Below are positions 40,203 through 51,577 of a stretch of DNA of 64,000 nucleotides, piece by piece. Under the pieces are notes generated by a model. It ran no database searches, had not been told where the DNA came from, and saw only the letters and a program-made list of their open reading frames with translations. The translations under genes were made by a program, and so were the position numbers. The first letter of the stretch is position 1. Each line of letters opens with the position of its first letter. The stretch lies in NCBI GenBank assembly GCA_040357565.1, contig JBDODJ010000015.1; one strand, given 5' to 3'. The stretch is from Cercozoa sp. M6MM (lineage: Eukaryota; Endomyxa: Ascetosporea).

Positions 40203-43200
40203 ATGCGCTTCTTGTTGGCCCTGTTGCTTGGCACCACCTTGGCGCAGTCACAGGCCGATGTAAGAACCGCGCCAAAGGATGCGACAGCAGTGCCTGTGTT
40301 TATGGGAGCATCATACGCGCGTCGCTTCCACGTTGTGCAAGACTGGCAGTTCTCGCCGTTCCACGTACGTTTGCTGCGGCTGCAGCCACACCTAAACGAT
40401 TATAAGAGGATCATCACTGCTTGCAGGCTGAAGATCAACATGACGAAAAACTCGGTTTCGCGCGTCACTTTGAGGGCGACGTCGTCTTGCGGCGCCAAAA
40501 ACGCCGCGAACGTCTCGACACGCGCCGACAGCGTCGTAGTCAAGAAGGCTGGCGCTCGGCGAGTGACTTCGCGTCGCTTGACCTGCGCATGCCCGACGAC
40601 GTATGTTTTCCGTCTTTTCGTGCCGTTTTTTTGGGCGTTTTTACGTCCAGATGCTTCTTTGTTTATTCAGGGAAGCGAGTTCAGACTGCAGCTGGAGGTG
40701 GACGACGATCTTGTCGCCGTTCACAACGGGCGCGCCACGGCGCACTGGCAGCAGAACGAACTCATGAGCTATGTGTAATATGGTTTGCTGTGGATGCCGT
40801 GTGTGTGTGTGTGCGTGTGTGCGCGTGTGTGTGTGTGTGTGTGTGTGTGTTCATGTTTACCCGTACATCTGTGTAGCGGTAGAAATGCCACAGTGGAAGC
40901 ACACATTCATGGAACGCGTCATGGAAGTGACGTGCTGCCGACCTTGGCGTCGATTCGGTTCCAAACCTCGCGTGGCATGGACACGATTCGCTTGCAAACA
41001 CTAGCCGTACGCACTGCTTGTTGGTTTTTCCATGTGTTTTAATTCCGGCTTCTTTATGTAGCTTCTGGAGCAAGGCGCTCGTGTACGCATGCATAACGAT
41101 GACAAGGATGGCGAGGCAGCCAAGCTGGAGTTGCGTCGTCTGCAACATATCGCTGCCGACTTGAGCGTATGTGTCAAACTGTGTGTGCTTTTGTATTTAA
41201 TTTGTGTTGCGTTGTCTAGGACGAAGAGAAGGAGAACACACTGGTCGCTTGGCGTCAGTCAGTATTACAGCTTACATTCCAGAGCATGCATAACTACCGC
41301 AGCCTAACCGCAGATGTCCTTGCACGAAGATATGTTTTCTTCGTCTGAGAAATACGTCACGGCAGATGATGTAAAAAATACAGTAGAGAAAAAGCAACGT
41401 AGTTGTCATGTGTATTTATCTCAGGAACTTCCCAGCACACTGTTGCTTGAGACGGACTACACCGTCATGAATGAATGGGGCGACGAGGTACCCCCTCCTT
41501 CGTATGTAATTCACATTAACTCTGTCCATTTAGTGTTGGGGCGGTGCCGAAGACTACGGTCGCACCTTGAACGTTGCATTTGTCGTTGACAAGGTATGCA
41601 CAACATCTCACCGTTTCTGTGTGCTGACAGATCGTGTTTACGCAGATCGCATATGTCACTCTCGGTGGCACTGATGCTGCCGTGACTGCCAAGGTGCAGG
41701 ACTTAGTTACTGAGCTCAATACAGGTATCGATATTAAAATATCGCATATGTTGCATCATTTCCAATAAATTGCAGTGTACACCAAGCAACCGCACGTGCG
41801 TCTTGCTGCTAGTGAGATCATCTTGGCCAAGACTGGCTCCTCGTTGGCTTCGGAGGACTGGAACGTCGACTCGTGTTCGTCAGACAGACCTGTGGAGGAT
41901 ATCATGTCGTCCTTCCAGTACAACAGCTTTGTTGATACTTAACTTGAGTTCCTCGAGTGCAAAGATGTGTAGGGTTTGGAGCAACAACGAAAACACTGGC
42001 AGCGGGCCTTCTTACGTACGATTTGCTGTTTTATTGTTTTATTGTTTAGACTGCACTTGTTTTTTTTTTTAAACTTAGAACTGGCAACTTCTCTCGGGAT
42101 GTCTCTGGGAGAACAATGTCGCCGGTCTGGTACGTTCGCAGTACAGTATCACTTGGACACTTTAAAGAATGTTGTTTGTGCACTGGCAGGCCTACCTGCA
42201 CAAAATCTGCAGCCCATCGAATGCCTGCGGTGTCAGTATGTTCAAACAGGAGAGTCACTGGACTATCGGTAAGATGGCACTTCCCTTTGCCTCTTTTCTG
42301 TTAGGTCTGCTTTGTAAATCCTTTTTTTGCATTAGTCGCACACGAAATCGGGCACAACTTTGGTGCATACCACACCTTCGATGCAGAGAACGTTTATGTA
42401 AGTTTTTAAATTTAGTTTTTTATTTTCCTTGATGTATACGACATTTGTTGTGTGGTATTTATCTCATCACGGCAGGGTGCGCTGCCACAAGGCCAAGCGC
42501 GAACCCTGATGGACTACAGCACTCCCGGCAACAATGTTGTCCAGTTTCATGTAATTACAGCTTTTTTGCGCTTCCCACACCATCGAAACCTTGATACTTT
42601 GTAGGATATTACGAAACCGTACATCTGCAAGCACCTGCGAGAGTATGGACTGTTGCAGGAGTGTATGAGTCAGGTATATGCTGTTCATCAACGACACATG
42701 TTGATTTGGTGTGAGTTAAATGCTTTGGTGCAGGACATTTCGGGAACTGAACTGGGCGACTTGCCTTGCCTAGCTGCTGTCAATGCGCCATTGTTGGATA
42801 CCCAAGGTATGAAGCCAGTTCTGTTAAACGCGTACAGTCCTTGCAGTTGTATGTTTTTGCTGTTCAGGTGGTTCCAACAAGTGCATTCGAGTTACCAGCA
42901 AGGATCCGCTGGGCGGCATTACGGAGTACGGTTGCTATTCGGGAGGCTTACATATCGTTCAGTTCGGGAAAGACTGTCCTGGTAGAATTGGTGACTGGGT
43001 TCGCGTTTATCTGAACTTACTCTGACTGTGGGAATTCCAGAACTCACACAAAAGGCAGCACTTAAAACGAACCCCGATTCTGCCAGATGTGATGCCAAAG
43101 AAAACAAGGATCAAGCGCGCCTGTATAACAACTGCGACGTCTGTGCAGGCGTATGTTGAACACAGTTGTTGTTGCTTTTTGCTTTGTTGATCTGTGTTTC

Positions 43201-43484
43201 TTTTTTGGCGCAGAATTTCTCGGCTTGGACCGACTGTGACGACGGCCAGAGTGTCAGCGTTCGTGTCTACACGGTCGATAAGACCAATGAGGACAATCAC
43301 GAACAGTGTTCCAAACTCGACGGCTTTGAGGAGACTCGGTCTGTTTTCCAACCATCGCTTTTACTGCTTTTACTGTGATCTGCCTATCCTTCTTAGAGAG
43401 TGCAAGGTTCCTACTGGCGGAAGCGCTGGCGCAGTTCCCGCGATGGCTGTGACTGCTGCTGTTATCGTTGCCTTGCTACGCTGA
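40203..43484 (+). CDS. ADAM/reprolysin-type (M12B) metalloprotease, probably GPI-anchored
   Basis: The signal peptide is MRFLLALLLGTTLAQS. A prodomain follows (FRLQLEVDDDLVAVHNGRA) with an RRQKRRER basic site that could be a maturation cleavage site, although it lies early. The catalytic domain begins TLNVAFVVDKIAYVTLGG and contains VAGLAYLHKICSPSNACGV, the zinc site AHEIGHNFGAYHTFD (HExxHxxGxxH) and the Met-turn RTLMDYSTPG. Downstream are Cys-rich exons (CIRVTSKDPLGG, YNNCDVCAG) and a thrombospondin-1-like module (FSAWTDCDDGQSVSV). The C-terminus is a lone hydrophobic stretch (AVPAMAVTAAVIVALLR) with no cytoplasmic tail, which suggests a GPI anchor. The gene has about 17 short exons. Leishmanolysin was considered and rejected, because the zinc ligands are tightly spaced here. 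The substrate is unknown. Confidence 0.85.
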
Positions 43485-43757
43485 TGTGGCGGTTTTGCTC
43501 ATCAGAAGTCAATCCAAACGAGCGCCTGTCTATACTACCTTTGTACGTGACTTAATTATTGTACTACTGCACTGGGGCGTGGCAGCTCGGCTGTGTATTT
43601 CACTGGTACAGTACGAGGCAGTTTGCCGCGGCCGGTACCCTTGATTGGTTGTACGGTACTGAAAATGTACGTGGAGACCAGCAATCCGTACGTACCGACG
43701 GCATCGTACTGAAGCAGTAAATTAATTGCTCGGGTCGGCAGCGTATTGTGCTGCATT
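43485..43757. other. Convergent intergenic region rich in GTAC
   Basis: This 273-bp spacer between two converging genes contains about ten GTAC tetramers (for example TTGTACGGTACTG, CCGTACGTACCGAC, TGGTACAGTACGAG). It has no coding potential that I can support. Confidence 0.5.
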
Positions 43758-46700
43758 TTAGACGTATTCTCGTGTACCCCAGGAGATACCACCCTTTGAC
43801 TGCCCCGAACGAGTGCGAGATTCGTCTCTCGAAGTTCGCTGGCGAACGGGACGTGGCACTTCGAGCTTCGTCTTTCCCGTCTTCTCGACGACGTTGATCG
43901 ACGGAAGTGTTTCGCTCAAGACTTCCGTAGCTAACTGCGTGTTAAACTCAAGCGCCAGTTCCTATTAAAATAAACAACATTTCGAGCTTTTAACACAGAA
44001 CAAGTTTACGTTGGAAGAAGACGTCTCCGAACTCGCGTCTTTTTTCGCGCGAGAGAGTACTTTCAGACGATTCGTCGACTGTTCAACTTCGAGATGTACT
44101 TTGACCTGTTTTCGAACGGCAGCACGTGCACGGCTATCAGCGACGCTGTTCCGCGAGTCTGACAGTCGGGACTTGCGCAGCTCGTGCCTGCGGCTGTGCA
44201 ACGTCTCGCCAGGCTCGCCTTTCAGCGAGACCCACGACTCCAGTGCACTCGGCTTCTTGCCAAATGTGCAAATGTAGTTGTGAGCCCACTGCTCAAACTC
44301 ACAACTTTGTTTCTTCAGGTATTGGCGCCACAAGGAGGACACATGCGCTTCGATGGACTTGCAGTGCTCCATGGCACTCGCCGAGCGACTCCGTGCATCT
44401 AGAGCGATTCAGTTTGCTGAAGTCACAACTCTTGAATACATTCTTACCTGACAGCTCGACGAAGGTTTCAGCAAGATGCTGAGGTACGTTCGATTCTTTC
44501 GCAACGTCAGCGGCAAGTTCTTCGATTTCGTGTTCATTCTTGGAGCAACTCTTCGCTGCAGCTCGACTGGAAAAGAGCTGACTTGCGTGCAACTGAGCAA
44601 GCGCATATGCCCTGGAGCTTGACATATCATCGATGATGCGTTTGCCTCTTTCAAGTTCGCCAGTCATCGTCGCCAGTTCAGCGAGGGCAAAAAACCACTT
44701 TGGCGAATCTTCGCGTTTGCCGTCAAACGAAATCTCACAGCGAGCAGGTTTCGCATCTGACAGCTCAATGCAAAGGCCCGCTTGACTCAGCCAATGTGCG
44801 ACTTGTTGTGAAAATGACAGTGAACTCCTCGACCGCCACTTGTGCAGCACTCGTTCCACATTCGGAAGGTGTAAGTTGTACACCTCCTTCAGCCGCGTCA
44901 CGGTCGACGTGAACACTTCTTCCAGGAACTTGTCGTTCACACGGTGCAGACCGAAGCGCAATGATGCAACGGCATCGAGGAGGTCACAAAAAGCTCTACC
45001 AGTTAATTTAATGTCTTTAAGTTACTGATAATTTAATTGGACCGGATGAAGATTAAATTGTACACAGGCAGCCGAGAATGAAGGATATCAAATGGGCAGG
45101 CAAGAAGGATGTTATCGCAACGCAAGATAGAGTGCGTGAGTGCGCTGGTGTTGCGAAAAACTGCCAAAGATGACGAGACTTCGCCTTGCAGAGCAGTCGG
45201 AGAGCAGAAGCTCGCATGCAAGTCTTCCGGCCTTGCGAGGTTGGCAAAAGCAGAGACAATCCATCCGAATCCTGTGATGTTCTGGAACAGTTCGACCGCG
45301 AGTTGGGCATCCATTTTGGCTGCACTTGCCAGCAAGTAGGTCGTGTCTTCTGCCCGAAGAGTAATCGTGCACGTTTCGCTTTCGACACTTTCTGATTTCA
45401 AGTCGTGCTTTGAGTCTGATCCGGTTTCTTTCGCTTCGGCAAGATGCGAAGCAATGACTTCAAAGATGCTTTTGTCCGTGAAGAGCTGTGGTCTTGGGAG
45501 CTTTCGTAAGTGCGTTTCAACAACGGTTGTACTCATGGCGAGTCCTCCTGTTGCCGCCAGAGCCAAGCACTCGGCGGTTTGCTCTCGCAGCTTCTGCGTG
45601 CGCAAGCAACCAACGGCCAGAGTTCGCAAAGCAAGACTGACGATCTTGTTTAACTCCTCTTCGAATCCAATTTCGTTGAACGAGCGCGATGATAGGTCCA
45701 ATACCCCTACAAAAACAGTTTGCACGTGTTGCACGACATCAAACTCGGAACTTGCGTATTCATCACAAGCGACGTCCCACAGTTCACACAGGCACTGGAG
45801 CGCAGTTCGCGCGACGCCCAAGCGCTCCGACAAGGGCAGTTTTTGCAAAACGGGTGCGTCGACGAGGGACGTCACGTCCGACAGCGTCAGCAGCGTCGTC
45901 GACAACTTTATGAGCTGTGATAAATGATGCGCAGTGATCTGCGCTGCAACAAGCAGCATTGCTCGGACCAGTTGCACAGTTCCAGGGTGAGTGGGGCCTG
46001 TTTAAAGCAAACAAATGATATAGTTTGTGTGTTTTCACGACTCTGGTACGATTTGGACATACCATTCAAGAGTGAGTGTGCCAAAGCGACGAGGCGATCC
46101 ACAAGCTTTTTACAGAGTTCTTCGGAACACATTGCAGCATTCCCTCGCATCTTGAGCAGCAACAATATTTCGGTGCACTCCGACACAACCTGTTTCGAAA
46201 GGGTTCGATCGCAGGCAAGATGCGTCGCACATTCAAACAGCGACATTGCCAATGTGTCTGAAATCATGCATTTTGGTGGCAGGGACAACTTGACCAGCTT
46301 TAGTGCCTCCGACCAAAGCAAGTCATGCTGATACACGAGAAGCAGTTGCGCAACCGTGCCCTGGATTTCGCGACTGTGTTTGCAAAGCAAAGAAGGCAGA
46401 GATGCTGCAGTATCGAGTGAAATCGATGCGATGAACAAAGCAAGATCGGCGAGTTCTTGGCCACGCGAAAACTGATTGTCAGTCGAAACAAAACCGCGCT
46501 CTGACCGCGGAGCCAATGCTCGACTTAAACAGTTCATGCGAGGCCGATAGTTTGATGGGTATTCGCTCTTTGCCGCTATAGCCACCTCCCGCCACATGCA
46601 AAGCAAGCATGATACGAAACTGCCACAGACATTGTGGTCTTTGACGAAAGAGAGCGACACTTCAGTTGAAAAGACTGAGTTCATGAGCAGCACGATTCTT

Positions 46701-47160
46701 TCGAAGACAGAGAGTTTCGCAACAGCGTCACTGTCGAAGTTCTCGCGTGACGTAATCTCACAACAGTCCGACATAACTTGGACACATGTATCCAAGCAAG
46801 CAATAAGAGCTATCGAGTTCCGATGCAACTCAAATCGCTTCGACTTGCTCAGCACACCTTCCAGTACATCTGAACAATGGGACAGTATTAGCGGCCACCT
46901 GACAGGAAGATAAAGGAACAGCAGAAAATAAAAATTGTACCACAGCATTCAACGAATGAAGGCCAATTTTGCTCGTGGCGAAGCGAACGGAGTGTCTCAC
47001 AAAGAATTGCGGCGTCGTTGACCCGAAACACACGCTCACGAAGCGCGACGTTTGTAACTTGTCGCACTCGGCGAGAAATGCCGAGGCGGACTGCTGCAGA
47101 GGGATGATCCTGCGACAAATGCCGCTGAAGATCGCTAGGTTTCACGGCAGAGTTTTGCAT
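43758..47160 (-). CDS. Large helical orphan protein, about 1,000 residues
   Basis: The start at 47160 gives MQNSAVKPSDLQRHL. A 77-nt intron (GTACAA..TTCAG) then joins ..SFVECC to DVLEGVLSKSKRFEL. Long exons follow: NSIALIACLDTCVQVM, LADLALFIASISLDTAAS, GTVAQLLLVYQHDLLWSE; then PGTVQLVRAMLLVAAQIT, LSQLIKLSTTLLTL, SERLGVARTALQCLCELWD, ELNKIVSLALRTLAVGCL; then RVNDKFLEEVFTSTVTRL and WFFALAELATMTGELERGK. The C-terminus is basic and Ser-rich (VRQRTSRDESRTRSGQSK), ending GTREYV. The repeated Leu/Ala-rich helices suggest a HEAT/ARM-like solenoid. No catalytic motif is seen and I do not recognise the family. Exons here are much longer than in the neighbours (up to 1 kb). Confidence 0.7.
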
Positions 47161-47526
47161 CGCCCTTTTCGAGCAAAATCTGTTCGTGTTAGCACGCTAT
47201 CTCCATAAGAATCTCACTTCAAGTTTCGGAAAAACGACAAAAAAACAAAAAAGTGTACAGTAGTTTTCGAGACGCGGCTCTGCTAAATTTACACTGTTTA
47301 TACTCCAACTGTTTCTGCAAAACTTTTGATTCAAACGCCGGCTTGCAAATGAACTGGGTTGGTTTTTTTTAAACGCAGTCGAACTGAAGCAGTTTTGACT
47401 AGAAACGCGAATGCCTTCGGATTTTGCACTTAACTGAAGCTCAACTAGAAGTCATCGATATTGAGGCGGATGATTTGTTAGCATCAAATCTTTGCTTCTG
47501 CTGTACGTCAGTAAGCGCGACTATAT
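47161..47526. promoter_or_regulatory. Divergent intergenic region, 366 bp
   Basis: Between the start of the large helical orphan (leftward) and the next gene (rightward). It is AT-richer than the exons, with homopolymer A and T runs. No other feature is seen. Confidence 0.4.
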
Positions 47527-49381
47527 ATGTCATCAAACGAGGCAATTCAAGTTTTCTCCGCGACTCAAAGCAGTTTTTCTCATGAATCGGTACGTGAGCC
47601 TCTGAACTCAAGACGCTATCATTATACTGAAAATGATGCAGCTCTCGACGGTTCAACTTCAGTGCGAAGTTATCAGAAGCAAGAGCGACAGTATCGATGC
47701 CGAAAGCAGAGAAAACGATGCGGTTGTTCGAATTCGACTGAATGGCGAACTCCTCGACGAAACAGTCTCATTGGAGGAGCTCTCGCGGCCTCCCTTCAGC
47801 GAAGTACGCTCGCAAATGAAAACATTTTGCACAGTACCCTTTCGGTTGGGATCTATTTATGCGCTCGTACTGTAGAGCCTCCTGGCCCAAGCACTCGTTG
47901 GGGACCGACACGCTCGCACAGTTGAGCTCCAGCGAAGTCAGTTAACTCTGAAGGTTCGTGTGCGTTCGTATGTGCAGTAGCACATAAGCATGTCAGTATA
48001 AAGAGTGAATGCCACATTGGTAGACGCTAAAGCTGCTGATTCTTCGCATGAAACTTGAGGCTGCGACCAAGGCATCGATGGAACAACGAAGCAGCAATGC
48101 ACTGTTGGAAGAGAGCTTTTTGCGCATTGAGCACCCGGGAAACACCGTGCGAAGACGTCTCAGTCAATTGTGCGAACCATTTTTACTGATACGAGCTGTA
48201 TGATATTGCCAACTGGTGCAGACTGGGCAATTCGCTGTCGGAAGAGGACCTTTCCAACTTGCTGCTTTGGCGCGAGCTCGACAATTATCTGCGCCTCCAG
48301 TCAGGGTACACAACTGCAAGATTTCAACTAGATGCCCTTTACATTCCCTCCTGTCAGGGCGGAAGTCGACTTTGCCTCGGTGATTGGTGCTTACTTTTTG
48401 CGAAAGGGCATCGCTCCCACCGCACGCCGCATGGACCTCGGTCCTCCCGATTTGGAGACTGGAAACAACGAAGACCAAATGCGCTTGTTGCTGCCACCAG
48501 CGCCGCGAGTCTTTGGTAAACAAATGATAGTCAACTGCTGAAAGAAAGGACTCAATGTTGCCCAATTTGGCAGACCGATTCACGAAAATGAACATGTCCT
48601 CATGGCGCCGCTCTGTGACTAGTGAACTCGTTGTCGGTAAGCTATCAATGATATCACCGATCAAGGCTACCACATATGTCACTATGTGATAGTGGAAGAA
48701 GCTTTACCTGAAACTCTGCGTCTGCTGAAGGCCGCGACAGTGCTGCAGCAAGATGCGCCAGACGGAGTGGAAGTTCTTCTGCAGAGTGCCTCTCTTTTTG
48801 CTCGGGTACATCTTCAAAAAGACCTGTCATTTCACAACAACAATAACGCCTGACTTGATAGAGGGACGCTCTCAACAAAGTGCGCAGCATTGAAGTTCGA
48901 TGCTCCGGCGTAGATCCCACAAGGTGGCTCAGTCTTTTTACTACCAATGGTACCACCAGCACCTGTGTTAACATGTTCCGTGTCATTGCAGACGTGCGTG
49001 CATCACCTTTATTCGAGCACGGTCTCCCGAAACAGAGTAGCGCAACTGGCCTTCACGTCCGGTTAGATAATGAACTGTTGTTTCGTTACGTTCGTTTTGG
49101 GTACACTACTTCGCGCTGCCAGTGTTACGCCGTTGTAAATCCGATACGATACGGCAGGGGTTTCAGTCGAGTCAGGTCATCGCCTCCAGTTCGTTTTAAG
49201 TTTGGCAGTTGCGCGACGATCTTTCATGAGTTCAGACAACACTTGTACTCTACGATTAGCCTCTGGCTACTTCAAGGATCTGACGCTTCGCAAAGCACAA
49301 CAGTATCTGGCACTTGAACCACCCTGGTCTGTTTCTGCTCTTGATTTCGTGATTTGCGGGAAAATACGAAAATTAATCTAA
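47527..49381 (+). CDS. Orphan multi-exon helical protein
   Basis: Exons join in frame as MSSNEAIQVFSATQSSF / LSTVQLQCEVIRSKSDSI ..RIRLNGELLDETVSLEEL / LLAQALVGDRHARTVELQ / MKLEAATKASMEQRSSN ..ESFLRIEHPGN, then a 52-nt intron that removes a stop / LLGNSLSEEDLSNLLLW ..ELDNYLRLQSG / AEVDFASVIGAYFLRKGI ..MDLGPPDLETGNNEDQM / DRFTKMNMSSWRRSVTS / EEALPETLRLLKAATVL / DALNKVRSIEVRCSGVD, and finally SGYFKDLTLRKAQQYLAL, ending CGKIRKLI. The middle reads like a helical vesicle-tether or sorting protein (the layout loosely recalls SPE-39/VIPAS39), but no block is convincing and I assign no family. It starts 366 bp from a divergent gene and ends 68 bp before the TTLL start. Confidence 0.55.
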
Positions 49382-49449
49382 ATTTAAACTGCTGCGGGTA
49401 ACGGGCATCGGCAGAAGCTGAGAGCACTGAACTAGAGCCTTATTGTGAA

Positions 49450-51112
49450 ATGGCGACTTGCTCAAGCTTTTTGCGAGCGGGTGCCGAAAATCAAGCAGTA
49501 TCCTGCGAAATGGGCGAAAAAGTCGCGTGGGAACCACGACACGGTTGGAGCTTCGCCACAGGCCCAGGAGTTGCCAGAAGCTTTGCGGCTTTCCTTCGCG
49601 AACGCGGATGGAGCGAGGCAACGAACATAGTTTTCGACCATGCTGAGCAGAGCCTACCAGTGACGGTGCTGTGGCGGACTCCGCGAAACTCACGCGGCTC
49701 TTGGCAACTTGCGCAACAGAACTCGCAACTACTGAACCATTTCGCCGGCAGCGAATGGCTGACCCGAAAGGTAAAACTTCAACGGCACAGTATCACTTTG
49801 TCTTGACTCAATGGGCTTGTTTAGGACTACTTGTTGCGAACGATTCGTGCAGCTCGCGAGAAAAGCAAGCGGCCTCTCAATTTCATGCCTTTGAGTTTCC
49901 TGCTGCCAAGAGAGCGAAATTCGTTGCTCCAGCGACTGCGCAACGGAGCAAAGCAAAGAAACGCTGAGCCTGCTTTCATCGCCAAACCTGCTGCGCTGGC
50001 ACGTGGCAGAAAGATCTCGCTCATTCGAACTGCGAACGATATTGAACGTGCAGTTTCTCTCGTTCGAGAGGACGATCAAGAAGACAAAATACAGAGCAAG
50101 AAGCGAAGGCACCGAGTGCTCAGTGACGACAGTCCTTCACGCTCAATGGTTGTGCAAAAGTACGTTTCACGACCTCTCCTCGTTGGAGGTCACAAAGTCG
50201 ACTTGCGTCTCTACGTTCTCATCTCGAGCGTCGCTCCACTTCGCGTGTTTCTCCACAAGCGTGGCATTTGTCGCTTTTCTTTGAGAAAATACGAAATAGA
50301 AAGCAAAAGCAGTGCGGAACACGATCTGCTCATGCATCTCACTAACGCATCGTTGCACCGCAAAACTGAAGAATTCGCTGCCGACAAAACTCTGATCGGA
50401 ACGGGCTGCAAGTGGACGCTCGAACGCTTTTGGAACTACGTTCGCGAACACGTATTTTAGCTTCCGTTTCTGTTGTTCTCAATGTAAGCAAGCCTGAATA
50501 AATCGTGTCTCAGAGAGGAGCGGAAGCAGAGACACAGATGAAATTAGAAATTCAGCATTTGGTCGCGCAAACTGTGCTCGCAGCTTTGCCACGGTTGGCT
50601 CCTGCTGACAACGCGTTCGAGCTGTTTGGCTTTGATGTCATGTTCAGGTAAGCACAACGTATCAACTCAAGCTGTTTCTGCCGATTCATTGCTTGCTTGC
50701 ACTCAGTGAGGATTCAGAAGCACATCTGTTTGAAGTGAACTGCTCACCAGCGCTCGGATGTAGTGAGTCGGTGGACCGGCAGGTGAAACCAAAACTTGTG
50801 CACGACTTGCTTAGCACAGTTCTAAACCAGGCCGATCATGAGCACGTGCGAAAGCACGCCACGAAAGAGACGCAAGAGCTCGTGTTCTCACCCAACGAGT
50901 TCGAGCCAATTCTACCACTCGCAACAGTGAAAGCGCGAGCGGCAGCCGAAAGCTTCGCGCAACATGTGCAGAAACACCGAGTGCGTCGAGCCACGGGTGG
51001 CTTCTCCTTGCCACACTTGGCCACGACGTCGTTCTTGCGCACTGAGATTTGTCGCGCTGATGCACTGTTTCGCAACTCTGCGAAGAAGCTTCAGTCCACG
51101 AACTCGGATTAA
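49450..51112 (+). CDS. Tubulin tyrosine ligase-like (TTLL) enzyme
   Basis: The start at 49450 gives MATCSSFLRAGAENQ. The TTL domain follows: FAGSEWLTRKDYLLRTI, PLNFMPLSFLLPRERNSLL, AFIAKPAALARGRKISL, SMVVQKYVSRPLLVGGHKV, DLRLYVLISSVAPLRVFLH, DLLMHLTNASLHRK, LERFWNYVREHV, then after short introns AFELFGFDVMF and AHLFEVNCSPALG. The blocks VQKYxxxPLLxxGxKxDLRxYVL, HLTNxS and ELFGFDxMxxxxxxxxLxEVNxSP are diagnostic of TTLL ATP-grasp enzymes. These add Tyr, Glu or Gly to tubulin tails, so the gene supports a cell with modified, probably axonemal, microtubules. Which amino acid is added cannot be told from sequence. The C-terminal tail after the core is about 100 residues, basic and Ala-rich. Confidence 0.92.
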
Positions 51113-51577
51113 TTGAAAGTGGAACCCGGAAGCTAGATTGTAAAACTATAAATACCTGCCACTGAGTGATTACTGTTCTCTGTGCTATAAGTTTAAATTT
51201 ACCTGCCGCATACGACTGTGTGAATTACAGTAAGTTTACTCGGCCGTAATAGTACTTGAGTTTCACCCTGCAGAGTTGCGTACTCGGCTTGACCTAAGTT
51301 ACAGTCGAGCTAAATTTATTTGGCTTTACTTTGCCTGAGATTCGACATACCAGAAACGCAAGCATGTGAAAGCAAAAACGTTGCGCTGTTTTTAAGAAAC
51401 CGAGAAGAAACGCAGTTCCTGAACAAGTTTAACAGACATAGAGCAGTATTAGGCACGCAGGAGAAGACGAAGTGTGCGTATTATTCAGGAGCATGCGTCT
51501 GTTTGGCGTGACACGCACCGTTCAGGTACGCCAAGCAAACAGAACTAACTTCTGTTCATGTTGAAGGTTATTTTACG
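51113..51577. other. Intergenic region with imperfect inverted repeat
   Basis: This 465-bp spacer lies between the TTLL stop and the next rightward gene. At 51498-51509 and 51528-51543, TCTGTTTGGCGT faces ACGCCAAGCAAACAGA, an imperfect inverted repeat with a 4-nt bulge. I see no supported coding exon; the 63-codon ORF inside lacks splice or codon support. Confidence 0.45.

Noticed and set aside
40203-43484. Leishmanolysin (GP63, M8) as the identity of the metalloprotease
   Set aside because: The third zinc ligand follows immediately in HEIGHNFGAYH, with the Met-turn LMDYS and the GLAYLHKICSP block, as in M12B/ADAM. M8 enzymes have a long insertion before the third histidine.
48164-48682. A 172-codon - strand ORF
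   Set aside because: The + strand exons over the same bases join in frame through a 52-nt and a 51-nt intron into a longer protein. The - frame has no splice context or similarity.
47527-49381. Assignment of this gene to SPE-39/VIPAS39 or RIC1
   Set aside because: Only loose similarity in helix pattern; no conserved block lines up well enough to name it.
51498-51543. TCTGTTTGGCGT / ACGCCAAGCAAACAGA as a terminator or mobile-element end
   Set aside because: The match needs a 4-nt bulge, there is no target-site duplication, and it is a lone copy in the window. It is listed only inside the spacer entry.
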